Below the pieces are notes generated by a model. The model was not told the DNA's origin. It did no database searches and was given only the letters and a program-made list of their open reading frames with translations. From an uncultured Bacteroidales bacterium (GTDB lineage Bacteria > Bacteroidota > Bacteroidia > Bacteroidales > FEN-979), in contig CAIVAT010000057.1 in the NCBI GenBank assembly GCA_903903985.1, positions 1 to 64,000 of the forward strand: a stretch of 64,000 nucleotides of DNA. Direction: 5' to 3'. Below, piece after piece: positions 36,157 to 44,864 of this stretch (the first letter of the stretch is position 1; every line of letters begins with the position of its first letter). The position numbers were made by a program, and so were the translations under genes.

Positions 36157-36192
36157 TTTCAATCCCGTCGGAATGGCATCTTTTACCTTTGC
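36157..36192 (+). promoter_or_regulatory. candidate promoter for the 193-residue gene
   Basis: TACCTTTGC at 36184-36192 is an exact match to the -7 consensus with the trailing C. TTTC at 36157-36160 is a possible but imperfect upstream element. It faces away from the minus-strand promoter at 36141. Confidence 0.45.
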
Positions 36193-36284
36193 TTCCGAAG
36201 AAAGGACAAAAACATCTTGTCAGTTCCAAAAATAGTCAAAAGAATTAACCGAATCAAAAACATCCAGTAAAAACGGAGGCTCTT

Positions 36285-36866
36285 ATGAAACAAAGAATGA
36301 CGATTTTCAACACGATAATTGCCGGTATGGCTGTAACCCTGCTTTTCTTATCAGGGAATATGTGTATGGCACAGAAAAAAAACGCTGCAATAAAAATCGG
36401 AACATATGATTCCAGGATCGTGACTTTTGCCTGGTCAAGGTCAGATGCTTTTAACCAACACATGAAAAAGTTCAACCAGCAGGTCGATTCAGCTGAGAAA
36501 GCCCATGATTCAGCCCGCGTGAAAGAACTTACCGTCGGGATCATTTCTTATCAGCATCTGCTTCACCAGATGGTTTTCAGCAACGGGTCGGCAGGGATGC
36601 TACTGGTACTTGTAAAAGATAAACTTCCGGAGCTTGCTAAAACTGCAGGTGTAAGTAGTATTGTCAGCAAATGGGAACTGAATTTCAGCGATCCGTCAGT
36701 CGAGACCGTCGATGTGACCGACCAGGTTGTTAAGCTCTTCATTCCTAAGGAAAACATTGAAAACATGGCCGGAGAAATCAGAAAGCAGAATCCCATTCCA
36801 ATGGAGGAACTTTCGATAGAAGGCGAAATGCTGGACATGTTTTGCAAAAGATTTGGCGGAAAATAG
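36285..36866 (+). CDS. secreted protein of unknown function
   Basis: A 193-residue protein with a signal peptide ending near MCMAQ. The mature part starts IKIGTYDSRIVTFAW and has a long helix (FNQHMKKFNQQVDSAEKAHDSARVKEL), faintly like periplasmic OmpH/Skp-type helices, but I do not assign it. A GGAGG sequence lies shortly before the ATG. The two small membrane proteins that follow (36911, 37324) are closely spaced and probably form one unit with it. Confidence 0.7.
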   Translation: MKQRMTIFNTIIAGMAVTLLFLSGNMCMAQKKNAAIKIGTYDSRIVTFAWSRSDAFNQHMKKFNQQVDSAEKAHDSARVKELTVGIISYQHLLHQMVFSNGSAGMLLVLVKDKLPELAKTAGVSSIVSKWELNFSDPSVETVDVTDQVVKLFIPKENIENMAGEIRKQNPIPMEELSIEGEMLDMFCKRFGGK

Positions 36867-36910
36867 TTATAACTTTGGTCATTCATCAACAAATTAAAAG
36901 GAGGCACCCT

Positions 36911-37315
36911 ATGTTAGCGCATGTACACACCCATATTACCAAGGAGTTGGAACAGAACACGAAGACCGATACCATCTTTATCCTGACATCCATCCTGCTG
37001 AATCTCATTACACTCGCAGTTAATTCAGGACTGGTGGAAAAATCGAGAACAGAAAGTTCCACCCTTGCCGTTATGTTCGTTTTTGTTACATTGATCGTTC
37101 TGGTGAACCTGGTGGTCATTATCGGACTCCTCAAGGGCAGGCAAACGCGATTGAAACTGACAAACGGACTCATCAAAATGTATAAAGACCAGGATGTGGC
37201 CAAATACTATGATGAATCGCTGCTTGGCAATTACAATGTCAGGTACAACCTGTTCATCCTGGTTGTTGTTTGCACAGGCATCATCGCAACGATTGTTCCA
37301 TTTATCCTGAGATAA
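36911..37315 (+). CDS. small membrane protein of unknown function
   Basis: A 134-residue protein with three predicted TM helices (about 20-40, 53-75, 112-134). The ATG at 36911 is chosen because AAAAGGAGG, an unusually strong Shine-Dalgarno for this phylum, lies eight bases upstream; the longer opening from 36842 overlaps the previous gene. The C-terminal helix ends the protein. No family is recognised. Confidence 0.75.
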   Translation: MLAHVHTHITKELEQNTKTDTIFILTSILLNLITLAVNSGLVEKSRTESSTLAVMFVFVTLIVLVNLVVIIGLLKGRQTRLKLTNGLIKMYKDQDVAKYYDESLLGNYNVRYNLFILVVVCTGIIATIVPFILR

Positions 37316-37323
37316 TTCCCGCT

Positions 37324-37710
37324 ATGAAAACATCCCTTAAACTATTCCACTGGGTGCCACGCATCCTTTGCATCCTGGCGATCCTTTTTGTCAGCATGTT
37401 TGCGCTCGATTCGTTTGATCCCAGGTATACAATCTGGCAGCAGTTGCAGGCGTTTTTTATTCACCTGATCCCTACCTATATCCTGATTCTTTTCCTGGTT
37501 GTTGCATGGAAGTGGGAACTGATCGGGGGTGCGATTCTAATTATCCTTGCCCTGGGATTCACCCCTTTTATCTACATGCATAACTACGCGATGAATCATT
37601 CGGTATGGATAAGCCTTTCCATTATCGGAATGATAAATTTCCCGTTTGTCCTCACCGGCGGGCTTTTTGTTTTAAGCCATTTCCTGAAGAAAAAAAACAG
37701 GGTGGCATAA
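37324..37710 (+). CDS. small four-TM membrane protein (DUF7670-like)
   Basis: A 128-residue protein consisting of four hydrophobic helices, starting MKTSLKLFHWVPRILCILAILF and with SMFALDSF and FIHLIPTYILIL segments. This pattern resembles small Bacteroidota membrane proteins that I recall as DUF7670; the name is tentative. The start is eight bases after the previous stop. Confidence 0.7.
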   Translation: MKTSLKLFHWVPRILCILAILFVSMFALDSFDPRYTIWQQLQAFFIHLIPTYILILFLVVAWKWELIGGAILIILALGFTPFIYMHNYAMNHSVWISLSIIGMINFPFVLTGGLFVLSHFLKKKNRVA

Positions 37711-37755
37711 AAAGGTAAAGACGGTTTGTTGCAATGACCATGCGGTTGCTGAGAG

Positions 37756-37790
37756 CAATGGACAATGGACAATGGACAATGGACAATGAG
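37756..37790. repeat. tandem heptamer CAATGGA
   Basis: Four perfect copies of CAATGGA plus one degenerate unit in the convergent spacer before flxA. It resembles other short tandem repeats in this window. Confidence 0.8.
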
Positions 37791-37817
37791 CAAGGAACCG
37801 TGGCGGGTCAACGGATT

Positions 37818-38651
37818 TTAAAACTCGTCGGGCAGGTTTTTCAATTGTTCATTGGTAAACACCGGTCCATCTTTGCACACATAGGTTGAGCCGATGTTGC
37901 ACCGGCCGCATTTCCCGAGGCCGCACTGCATTTTCATCTCCAGGGTGGTGATGATATCCTTGTCGGCAAAACCGAGTTTTACAAGCGACTGGATCGTGTA
38001 TTTGATCATGATCGGCGGGCCGCAGGTGATCACCATGGTGTTTTCGATCACCGGTTTGACAACCTCTTCGAGAATTTTAGGCACCACGCCCACATTGGTC
38101 GTCCAGGTTTCTTCCGGTTTGTCGATGGTGAGCACCACTTTCAGGGTTTTATTGTCCTGCCATTCTTTGATCTCATCCTTGTAACACATATCGGCCGAAG
38201 TACGGGCGCCATACAGAATGGTAAAATCTTTATAATCATTCCGGTTGTCGGTGCAATATTGAATCAGCGACCTCAATGGGGCCAGCCCGATACCGCCACC
38301 GACAAACAGCAGGTTTTTACCTTTGATGTCATCAAGGGGAAACCAGTTCCCGAATGGCCCGCGGATGCCGACCTCATCACCTTCTTCAAGACTGGTGTGA
38401 ATGTCGGCAGTCACCACTCCCGCTTTTTTGATTGAACAGTCGAAAAAGCCTTTTCGGGTAGCAGAGGAGGCTATACAGAAAGTACACTCACCGGAACCGA
38501 GCAGGGAGAATTCCACAAACTGTCCGGGGAAATAGGTGAATTGGTCCATCATACCTTCCTCCCTGAATTTCAGTCGGTAGGTGCGGATGTCAGGGGTTTC
38601 CTGGATGACTTTGTCAACTTTGCAGATCATCGGGACTAAAAGCTGTTCCAT
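37818..38651 (-). CDS. flxA: FlxA-like FAD/NAD(P)H oxidoreductase subunit
   Basis: A 277-residue ferredoxin-NADP-reductase-fold protein of the hydrogenase-gamma/sulfite-reductase-B class. It has the FAD region GQFVEFSL and CTFCIASS, the NAD(P) region VGGGIGLAPLRSL near residue 118, and a C-terminal [2Fe-2S] motif CGLGKCGRC near 242-250 with a later Cys. It should oxidise or reduce NAD(P)H for the Flx-Hdr complex. It is the last gene of the operon hdrC-hdrB-hdrA-flxD-flxC-flxB-flxA, 147 bases after flxB. Confidence 0.88.
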   Translation of the reverse strand: MEQLLVPMICKVDKVIQETPDIRTYRLKFREEGMMDQFTYFPGQFVEFSLLGSGECTFCIASSATRKGFFDCSIKKAGVVTADIHTSLEEGDEVGIRGPFGNWFPLDDIKGKNLLFVGGGIGLAPLRSLIQYCTDNRNDYKDFTILYGARTSADMCYKDEIKEWQDNKTLKVVLTIDKPEETWTTNVGVVPKILEEVVKPVIENTMVITCGPPIMIKYTIQSLVKLGFADKDIITTLEMKMQCGLGKCGRCNIGSTYVCKDGPVFTNEQLKNLPDEF

Positions 38652-38677
38652 ATTCTATGTTTTTACCCCACCCCCGG

Positions 38678-38701
38678 CCCCCTCCCCAGAAAGGGAGGGG
38701 G
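38678..38701. repeat. G/C-rich hairpin in the flxB-flxA spacer
   Basis: CCCCCTCCC pairs perfectly with GGGAGGGGG around a 6-base loop. It sits in the only long spacer of the operon and may be an intergenic repeat or mRNA-processing element separating flxA expression from the upstream genes. Confidence 0.5.
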
Positions 38702-38798
38702 AGGTGCATGAGAATCTCATTTTGATATTCTTATATTCCTTTATACTTTTATGGCCTCTTCACCCCTTCCCTTTCCGGGGAGGTAGCTGGAGGCAGGG

Positions 38799-39842
38799 TT
38801 ATTGTGCCACTTGGTTGACAACTTCGAAAATACTGATGTTGACGGGGCAGGAGATGGTACATTTGCCGCATCCCACACAAAGGTTTTCCCCAAACCGCTC
38901 CTTGTAATAGACAAATTTGTGCATGGCACGCTGCCTCCACCGGCGATACTTTGCCGGGCGGGGATTATGTCCGCCGGCCATGAGGGTAAAATAGCCGTTA
39001 TTGCAGGAGTCATAGCTCTTGTAACGAACGCCTGCATCTTTCACTTTTTCATCGGAGATCTTGAAGCAATGGCAGGTCGGGCATACGAAAGCGCAGGTGT
39101 TGCAACTCACGCAATTGCCCGAAACGTTTTCAAATTCAGGGGTGTCGAAGATCTTCGAGAGTTTCGCGTTGACCTCAGCATAATCCATCCTGAGACGGAA
39201 AGAAGCCGCAAAAGCATCATACTGTTTTTTGAGCTCAGGGGTGGCGGATTCTTCCGTGACGGGTGACGCGTGGCGTGTGACTTCGGAATTCAGGAGTCCC
39301 GCACCTTTTTCAGTTTTTGCCCTGATATAAATCTTTCCATCTGCACCATTCACAATCAGCACATCCATGGCGTCGAGGTTCTCCACATCGTAATCGAGCG
39401 AGGTGCAAAAACAATGGGTATCGGCCTTGTCGCAACGGGTGGAGATGATTACGGTATTTTCACGGCGTTTCTGGTAATCGGTATCGATGTAATCCCAGTT
39501 GTATACTTTGTCAAGTACCTGCAGGGCGCGGGCATCGCAATGTTTGGCGCCAAGGATGACCCTTTTGACTGCCAATGGGTCTTCATCCGTTTCCGACACG
39601 TCTGTGCCGGCGCTGGTGGCGATGTATTTCATCACCCTGGATGTTCGCGGGAAGAAGAGTGGCTTGATGCTCCGGGTTTTCGCAACCGGCGATTCAGGAT
39701 CGCATTCCGTCAGCCGGGCCACCCGTTTAAAATCAAATTTGCCGAATGTTTCTACCGGGGCATATGTTTCGTGATTGGCCATGATGGCTTCATAAAACTT
39801 TTGCAAGCCTGCTTTATCGGTAACAAATATTTCAACGCTCAT
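38799..39842 (-). CDS. flxB: FlxB-like 4Fe-4S protein
   Basis: A 347-residue iron-sulfur protein of the AsrA/hydrogenase-subunit type. The N-terminal 190 residues include GAKHCDARALQVLD; the C-terminal part has two ferredoxin-like motifs, CVSCNTCAFVCPTCHC near residue 240 and CVGCGKCTISCP near 324. It would transfer electrons between FlxA and the Hdr subunits. The segment NSEVTRHASPVTEES (about residues 186-200) is encoded by a GTGAC-rich repeat and looks like an in-frame repeat insertion not expected in the family. Confidence 0.82.
   Translation of the reverse strand: MSVEIFVTDKAGLQKFYEAIMANHETYAPVETFGKFDFKRVARLTECDPESPVAKTRSIKPLFFPRTSRVMKYIATSAGTDVSETDEDPLAVKRVILGAKHCDARALQVLDKVYNWDYIDTDYQKRRENTVIISTRCDKADTHCFCTSLDYDVENLDAMDVLIVNGADGKIYIRAKTEKGAGLLNSEVTRHASPVTEESATPELKKQYDAFAASFRLRMDYAEVNAKLSKIFDTPEFENVSGNCVSCNTCAFVCPTCHCFKISDEKVKDAGVRYKSYDSCNNGYFTLMAGGHNPRPAKYRRWRQRAMHKFVYYKERFGENLCVGCGKCTISCPVNISIFEVVNQVAQ
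39255..39281. repeat. GTGAC-type repeat inside flxB
   Basis: A 27-base stretch with repeated GTGAC units that is 21/27 identical to 44837-44863. It is translated in frame, on the minus strand, as part of VTRHASPVTEE. Confidence 0.6.
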
Positions 39843-39857
39843 AATGTTTGATTCGGA

Positions 39858-40730
39858 TTACATAATAAAATCATCTGGATCCTGCATGCTGTATTTGTAG
39901 AATGCCCCCCGGTCCCCGGGATTAACCCCGGCCAGGTGTTCCTGGAAGTTCTTGAAAATCACACTTTCATTCTGCTTGTGAAGCAAATGCAGGGGAAGGT
40001 GGCTCGGGCAGGCTTTTTCGCAGTTGCGGCAATCGACACACCGGCCAGCCAGGTGGAGCGACCATGTCATCAGCGCATGAAAAGCGGCGGAAGTGGTATT
40101 TGCTCCATTATACAATGTTGCTGTTTCCTGGTCGATACAGCATTTGGCACAATAGCACAGCGGGCACGAATGACGGCAGGCATTGCATCGGATGCAACTT
40201 TCGAATACCTCCTCGAAATAGGCTGCACGTTCGGTCAATGGTTTTTCCGCCAGTGCAGCGATGTCGACATTCACAATATAAGGTTTCGACCCTGTCAGGG
40301 TCTGAGACCCTGACAGGGTCTCGCCGAGCAACTCATCATACACCACCGCATCCGGCACCATGCATTCCACACAGTTCTGCATCCGCTGGCCGTCATCATC
40401 CACCACTCCTTCGCAGCAGATACCGACCACATAGAGGTTTTCACGCTTCACCTGGCTTTCGGTAAGCATCAGGTTCAGCGAACGGCTGTCGCAACCTTTT
40501 ACCACCAGTCCCACCCGCTTTCTCCGCGTGTGATCTGTTTTGAGGTAATTCACGAGGTTGAAAACGGATTTGTCGGTGAAAACCAGTTTGGAAATATCCT
40601 GCGGGCCGCTGATCAGTACCGGAACCTGGTTGTCGTCGAACCCGTTCATCCGGTAACCAACGAACACATCGATCTTTCCTTCGGCAAACAGTTTCGCCGC
40701 TATCTCCTGGATCTGTTTCGTATAGTTCAT
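39858..40730 (-). CDS. flxC: FlxC-like 4Fe-4S protein
   Basis: A 290-residue iron-sulfur protein. The N-terminal half has GLVVKGCDSRSLNLML and several further Cys residues (GICCEG, QNCVECMVPD), and the C-terminal half has two cluster motifs, CIRCNACRHSCPLCYC near 178 and CVDCRNCEKACP near 230. It is a likely electron carrier of the Flx module. Around residues 136-148 a stretch ETLSGSQTLTGS is encoded by a tandem palindromic repeat, an apparent in-frame insertion of about 11-12 residues. The ATG overlaps the flxD stop (ATGA). Confidence 0.82.
   Translation of the reverse strand: MNYTKQIQEIAAKLFAEGKIDVFVGYRMNGFDDNQVPVLISGPQDISKLVFTDKSVFNLVNYLKTDHTRRKRVGLVVKGCDSRSLNLMLTESQVKRENLYVVGICCEGVVDDDGQRMQNCVECMVPDAVVYDELLGETLSGSQTLTGSKPYIVNVDIAALAEKPLTERAAYFEEVFESCIRCNACRHSCPLCYCAKCCIDQETATLYNGANTTSAAFHALMTWSLHLAGRCVDCRNCEKACPSHLPLHLLHKQNESVIFKNFQEHLAGVNPGDRGAFYKYSMQDPDDFIM
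40288..40320. repeat. double palindrome inside flxC
   Basis: GACCCTGTCAGGGTC at 40288-40302 and GACCCTGACAGGGTC at 40306-40320 are each perfect odd palindromes and together form a larger inverted repeat with a TGA spacer. The block lies in the coding frame of flxC. Confidence 0.85.
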
Positions 40731-41215
40731 TTCTTTTCGAAATTTTCTTTTTTATACAAGTGAAGTGGCCCCAGTTTTTTAATGTCTTCGGTCACTTTAT
40801 TCACCACCTTGGCGAATTTTGGGCCTTCGGCAGCCGAAACCCAGGAAAACTGCACCCTGTTTTCGTGGAATCCTACGAAATTCAGCAGTTTCTTTGTAAC
40901 CAGGAACCGGCGCCTTGCATAATAATTTCCACTGATATAGTGGCAGTCTCCGGGATGACACCCCGAAACAAGCACGCCATCGGCGGTGGTTTGCAATGAT
41001 TTGATCAGGAACCACGGATCAACGCGTGAGCTACATGGCACACGGATGATGCGGATGTTGGGCGGATACTGGATCCGGGAGGTTCCCGTGAGGTCGGAAC
41101 CGGCATAGGAACACCAGTTGCATAAAATCCCCATGATCACCGGTTCCCAGTTGGGAGGGGCGACCAGTTCAGGCTTCTCGATGCTTACAAGTTGATCTTT
41201 TACTTCTGTTTCCAT
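40727..41215 (-). CDS. flxD: FlxD/MvhD-like hydrogenase iron-sulfur subunit
   Basis: A 162-residue MvhD-family protein. The Cys motifs CNWCSYAGSD, VPCSSRVDP and GCHPGDCHY match the [2Fe-2S] protein that delivers electrons to HdrA in Mvh-Hdr and Flx-Hdr complexes. Its start overlaps the hdrA stop by one base (TGATG), and its stop overlaps flxC, so all are co-translated. No hydrogenase large subunit is nearby, so this is the hydrogenase-independent FlxD type. Confidence 0.88.
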   Translation of the reverse strand: METEVKDQLVSIEKPELVAPPNWEPVIMGILCNWCSYAGSDLTGTSRIQYPPNIRIIRVPCSSRVDPWFLIKSLQTTADGVLVSGCHPGDCHYISGNYYARRRFLVTKKLLNFVGFHENRVQFSWVSAAEGPKFAKVVNKVTEDIKKLGPLHLYKKENFEKK

Positions 41216-43188
41216 CAGATTGAAACTATCTCGTTAATGATTTGAGGATCGGTAAAACCGGCCAGGTTGATGGCCATGCTGCGGCAGATTGCCACGCAGG
41301 AGCCGCAGCCCTGGCAAACGCCTTCGTTGATTTTTGCAACGGTGCGCAGGTCTTTTGAACCATGTCCGACGGGAACTTCATCGGTTACAATGGCGCCATA
41401 CGGACAAACGTTTACGCAATTCTGGCAACCCGAGCAATACTCGTTGTTGATGGTTGATACCATCGGATCTTTCTTCATGGTATCCCCGGCAAAAAGACCG
41501 CACACTTTAGCGGCACAAGCAGATGCCTGGGAAACGGTTTCGGGTATATCTTTGGGCGCCTGGGTACAACCGGCAAGGAAAATCCCTGCCTTGGCTGTTT
41601 CGACCGGGCGTAGTTTGGGGTGTGCTTCCGACATATAACCATATTTGTCGTACGAGATCCCCAGCAAACGGGCAAGTTCCGGATTATCTTTCGGAGCGCT
41701 CACGGCTGTGGCCAGCACGACAAGGTCGGCTTCTACCTCGACCACCTGTCCGATCTGGGCATCCTCTCCTCTCACCATCAGTTTATCACCCTTCTTGTAA
41801 ATCTTCGAAACGCGTCCGCGAAGATAGGTTGCCGCTGTATCAACCTGGGCCTTTTTAACAAATTCCTCATACCCTTTCCCTGCCGCACGGATATCCATAT
41901 AAAACACATAGGCGTGGGAATCGTGCACTTTATGGTGCAATAGGATGGTGTGTTTGGTGGTATACATGCAGCAAATTTTCGAGCAGTACTCGATGCCTTT
42001 GGCTTCATCGCGTGAACCGACGCATTTGATGAAGACAACATTCTTAGGGACCTTCCCGTCGGAGGGACGGACCGGCACGCCATTGGTGGGGCCATTGGCC
42101 GATACCATGCGTTCAAATTCAAGAGAGGTGATGATATCTTTGAACCTGCCCACGCCATATTCTTCATACGGTTTGGGATCCCACATGTCGTAACCGGTAG
42201 CTACGACCACGGCGCCAATTTCCCGCTCAATGATCTCATCCTGCATTTGATAATCGATCGCTCCGGGAAGACAAACCTTGGCGCATATCCCGCATTTGCC
42301 CTTGGTAAGCATGGTGCAATGTTCAGCATCGATGACCGGCTTGTTGGGCACCGCCTGAGGAAAAGGGGTATAGATGGCTTTGCGTTTATCGAGCCCCAGG
42401 TTATATTCGTTCGGAACCTTTACCGGGCACTTCTGCCAGCAGGCTCCGCATCCGGTGCAGGTTTTAAAATTGACATAGGAAGCCTTCTTTTTAATCTTGA
42501 CCTTGTAATTTCCTACGAACCCTTGCAGTTCAAGCACCTCGGCATAGGGAATGAGTTCAATGTACGGATGGGAGGCTACATCCACCATCTTCGGGGTGAG
42601 GATACACTGGGAGCAATCGAGGGTGGGAAAAGTTTCATCGAGCTGGGCCATTTTTCCGCCGATGGACGGGCTTTTTTCAACCAGTACCACCGGGATGCGG
42701 GCATCGGCAATGTCGAGCGCGGCCTGTATTCCGGCAATTCCGCCACCAATCACGAGGGCACGCTTTGTTACCGGTACCGAAATCTCATGCAGCTGTTCGT
42801 TGGCAATGGATTTGGCAACAGCCATGCGGCAAAGGTCCATGGCTTTATCGGTGGCAGCCTTCTTATCCTTCTGGTGCACCCATGAAGAGTGCTCCCTGAT
42901 GTTGGCAACCTCTAGCAGATAGGGATTCATGCCGGCATCGGACAAGGCTTTGCGGAAAGTCTTTTCATGCATGCGGGGGGAGCAGGCTGCCACGACGATT
43001 GAGGTGAGTTTGTGCTGCACGATGGCATCGCGGATCATCCCCTGCCCCGGATCGGAGCACATGTACTTATACTCAACGGCGTATTTTACCTCCTTGATGC
43101 GTTTTACTTCCTCAACAACCTGGGGAACATCCACATAGTCGGCAATGTTGGCGCCGCAAAAACAAACGAAAACTCCTACTCTTGCCAT
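41215..43188 (-). CDS. hdrA: heterodisulfide reductase subunit A-like flavoprotein
   Basis: A 657-residue HdrA. It has an N-terminal domain with CFCGANI and CSDPGQGMI, the FAD-binding VIGGGIAGIQAALD near 145-158, a central ferredoxin-like site CTGCGACWQKCP near 245, CGICAKVC near 302, and two C-terminal [4Fe-4S] motifs CSGCQNCVNVCP and CQGCGSCVAICR. HdrA carries the bifurcating FAD, splitting electrons between ferredoxin and the HdrB disulfide site. The start overlaps the hdrB stop (TAATG). Length and motif order fit the short HdrA form of bacterial Flx-Hdr clusters. Confidence 0.92.
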   Translation of the reverse strand: MARVGVFVCFCGANIADYVDVPQVVEEVKRIKEVKYAVEYKYMCSDPGQGMIRDAIVQHKLTSIVVAACSPRMHEKTFRKALSDAGMNPYLLEVANIREHSSWVHQKDKKAATDKAMDLCRMAVAKSIANEQLHEISVPVTKRALVIGGGIAGIQAALDIADARIPVVLVEKSPSIGGKMAQLDETFPTLDCSQCILTPKMVDVASHPYIELIPYAEVLELQGFVGNYKVKIKKKASYVNFKTCTGCGACWQKCPVKVPNEYNLGLDKRKAIYTPFPQAVPNKPVIDAEHCTMLTKGKCGICAKVCLPGAIDYQMQDEIIEREIGAVVVATGYDMWDPKPYEEYGVGRFKDIITSLEFERMVSANGPTNGVPVRPSDGKVPKNVVFIKCVGSRDEAKGIEYCSKICCMYTTKHTILLHHKVHDSHAYVFYMDIRAAGKGYEEFVKKAQVDTAATYLRGRVSKIYKKGDKLMVRGEDAQIGQVVEVEADLVVLATAVSAPKDNPELARLLGISYDKYGYMSEAHPKLRPVETAKAGIFLAGCTQAPKDIPETVSQASACAAKVCGLFAGDTMKKDPMVSTINNEYCSGCQNCVNVCPYGAIVTDEVPVGHGSKDLRTVAKINEGVCQGCGSCVAICRSMAINLAGFTDPQIINEIVSI

Positions 43189-44132
43189 TATTTGACCTCG
43201 CTTTCTGCTTCAACAGCTTTGATGGGTTTTTTAACTTTCTCCGGCCCGGGTTCAACCTTTCCGATGTTTGCCAATGCACCTTCCACGGGAATGATGTGTT
43301 TGGGAAACTTCAGCTGACTGATCGGGTTCCCGAATGCCAGGGCCATGAGTTGGGTGATGTAAAAAACAGGGATGTCATACTTCACACCCTGCTGCTTTTC
43401 AATATCCGGTTGCCGCATGTCAAGGTTCGACTGGCACAGCGGGCAGGCCACCACGATGGCGTGGGCGCCGCTCTCTTTGGCCATTGCCAGGATCTGACCG
43501 CTCAGGTTCAGGACTACTTCGGTATTGGAAATGGAGAAGGAGGCGCCGCAACATTCGGTCTTGTAATCAAATTCAGTGGCAGTGGCGCCCAGTGCTTCAC
43601 AGATCTGGTCCATTGAAACCGGGTATTCGGGCGAATCGAAATTGGTGATGTTTTTAGGCCTGGTGAGCAGGCATCCATAATAACAGGCCACCTTCAACCC
43701 TGCAAGGGATTTGACTACCTTTTCCTTTATGGCTTCAATCCCAATATCTTCGTAAAAATACTGCAACATCGACTTCACATCAACTGTTCCCTTGTATGTT
43801 CCCTCTTCCACCACGGTCGTGTTGATCCGTTTGGCCAACTCCGGATTTTCGTCCATATGCACCTTGGTCACTTTCATGCGCTGATAGCAGGAGGCACAGG
43901 CAATTCCCATGGTGGTATTTTCGAGTTTTTCGGCCAGTACGAGGTTGCGCATTGGAAGCGCATAGGCCAGGTTCTCGGTCATCACATGGGCAGAGGTGGC
44001 ACCACAGCAATTCCAATCGGGAATGTCTTCCAGTTCCACATCCAGGGTTTTGAGCACCAATTTGAGGGTACTGTCAAATTCCTCACTGGTACCATGTGCA
44101 GAGCAACCCGGGAAATAGGTTAATTTCTTCAT
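43188..44132 (-). CDS. hdrB: heterodisulfide reductase subunit B-like protein
   Basis: A 314-residue HdrB with two Cys-rich CCG domains: CCGATSAHVMTENLAY near residue 40 with CASCYQRM after it, and CCGASFSIS near 195 with CPLCQSN after it. These bind the non-cubane [4Fe-4S] clusters at which the disulfide is reduced. In bacteria without coenzyme M the physiological disulfide is uncertain. It lies 11 bases after hdrC. Confidence 0.92.
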   Translation of the reverse strand: MKKLTYFPGCSAHGTSEEFDSTLKLVLKTLDVELEDIPDWNCCGATSAHVMTENLAYALPMRNLVLAEKLENTTMGIACASCYQRMKVTKVHMDENPELAKRINTTVVEEGTYKGTVDVKSMLQYFYEDIGIEAIKEKVVKSLAGLKVACYYGCLLTRPKNITNFDSPEYPVSMDQICEALGATATEFDYKTECCGASFSISNTEVVLNLSGQILAMAKESGAHAIVVACPLCQSNLDMRQPDIEKQQGVKYDIPVFYITQLMALAFGNPISQLKFPKHIIPVEGALANIGKVEPGPEKVKKPIKAVEAESEVK

Positions 44133-44143
44133 GTTCTGTCAGG

Positions 44144-44713
44144 TTATTTTTTCTTTTCCAGTCTTTCGGCTACTTCATACATGCGCTTGATGGCTTTCGC
44201 GCTTTTCAAAGGTTTTACTCCCAGAGGGATTTTGCCTTTCAGGAGGGCTTTGGGCGCAAGGTGCATGTCCTTGAAAAGGTTACGGGTACGGATGTTGAAT
44301 TCGGCCATCATGCGGAGTTCATAATTCCGGCCATACCGTTTGATCATATCGAGGAATATCTCGTGGAATTTACGGATCTCCTTTACCTTTTTCGAATCGT
44401 TGATGTGGTTTTCTTCGATGGCGAGGTGTCGAACCGCCTCCATCACTGCGGGGATATCGATTTCGCGCGGGCAGCGGCCGGAACAGGCGGAGCAGGTCAG
44501 GCAAAACCAGTGGGAATTGGCCATGTAACACTCCTCCTTCAATCCCAGTTTGATCATTTGCATGATCTCACGGGGAGGAAAATCCATATATTGCGACACC
44601 GGGCAGGTGCTTACGCACTTTCCGCATTGATAACATTCAAGCACATTGGCGCCGCTCTTCAAATTGACGGCTTCCAGGAATGTGTTTTTCCCCTGAGATC
44701 CAAGTGTTATCAT
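44144..44713 (-). CDS. hdrC: heterodisulfide reductase subunit C-like protein
   Basis: A 189-residue ferredoxin-like protein with two [4Fe-4S] motifs: CYQCGKCVSTCP near 27-38 and CLTCSACSGRCP near 70-81. It passes electrons to HdrB. It is the first gene of the operon, preceded by an exact TAnnTTTG box 35 bases upstream and a 17-bp palindrome further up. Redox control of the operon is plausible. Confidence 0.9.
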   Translation of the reverse strand: MITLGSQGKNTFLEAVNLKSGANVLECYQCGKCVSTCPVSQYMDFPPREIMQMIKLGLKEECYMANSHWFCLTCSACSGRCPREIDIPAVMEAVRHLAIEENHINDSKKVKEIRKFHEIFLDMIKRYGRNYELRMMAEFNIRTRNLFKDMHLAPKALLKGKIPLGVKPLKSAKAIKRMYEVAERLEKKK

Positions 44714-44747
44714 AGTATTAAATTGTATTGTTAATGTTTTAACAGCA

Positions 44748-44755
44748 CAAAGTTA
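44748..44755 (-). promoter_or_regulatory. candidate -7 box of the hdr-flx operon
   Basis: Minus-strand TAACTTTG is an exact TAnnTTTG match; transcription would start about 28 bases before hdrC. A clear -33 element is not seen, though an AT-rich TTTCC region lies at about the right distance. Confidence 0.5.
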
Positions 44756-44836
44756 GCAAAAGATTCTTTTGGAAATATTCTAAATTATTTACTGCTGGTA
44801 TTCAGCAGGATAAACGGAGCAGGACCGTCAAAAATC

Positions 44837-44863
44837 GGTGACACGTGATGCGTGACCTGTGAC
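44837..44863. repeat. GTGAC-type intergenic repeat
   Basis: A 27-base stretch with four GTGAY units, 21/27 identical to the one translated inside flxB. Confidence 0.6.
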
Positions 44864-44864
44864 A

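Noticed and set aside
38678-38701. Rho-independent terminator in the flxB-flxA spacer
   Set aside because: The stem is strong, but the bases after it on the minus strand are G-rich (GGGGCCGGGGG) and hold no immediate T-run, so it is listed as a repeat or hairpin only.
38741-44734. Long plus-strand ORFs opposite the hdr-flx genes
   Set aside because: They are antisense shadows of well-supported iron-sulfur protein genes and show no family features.
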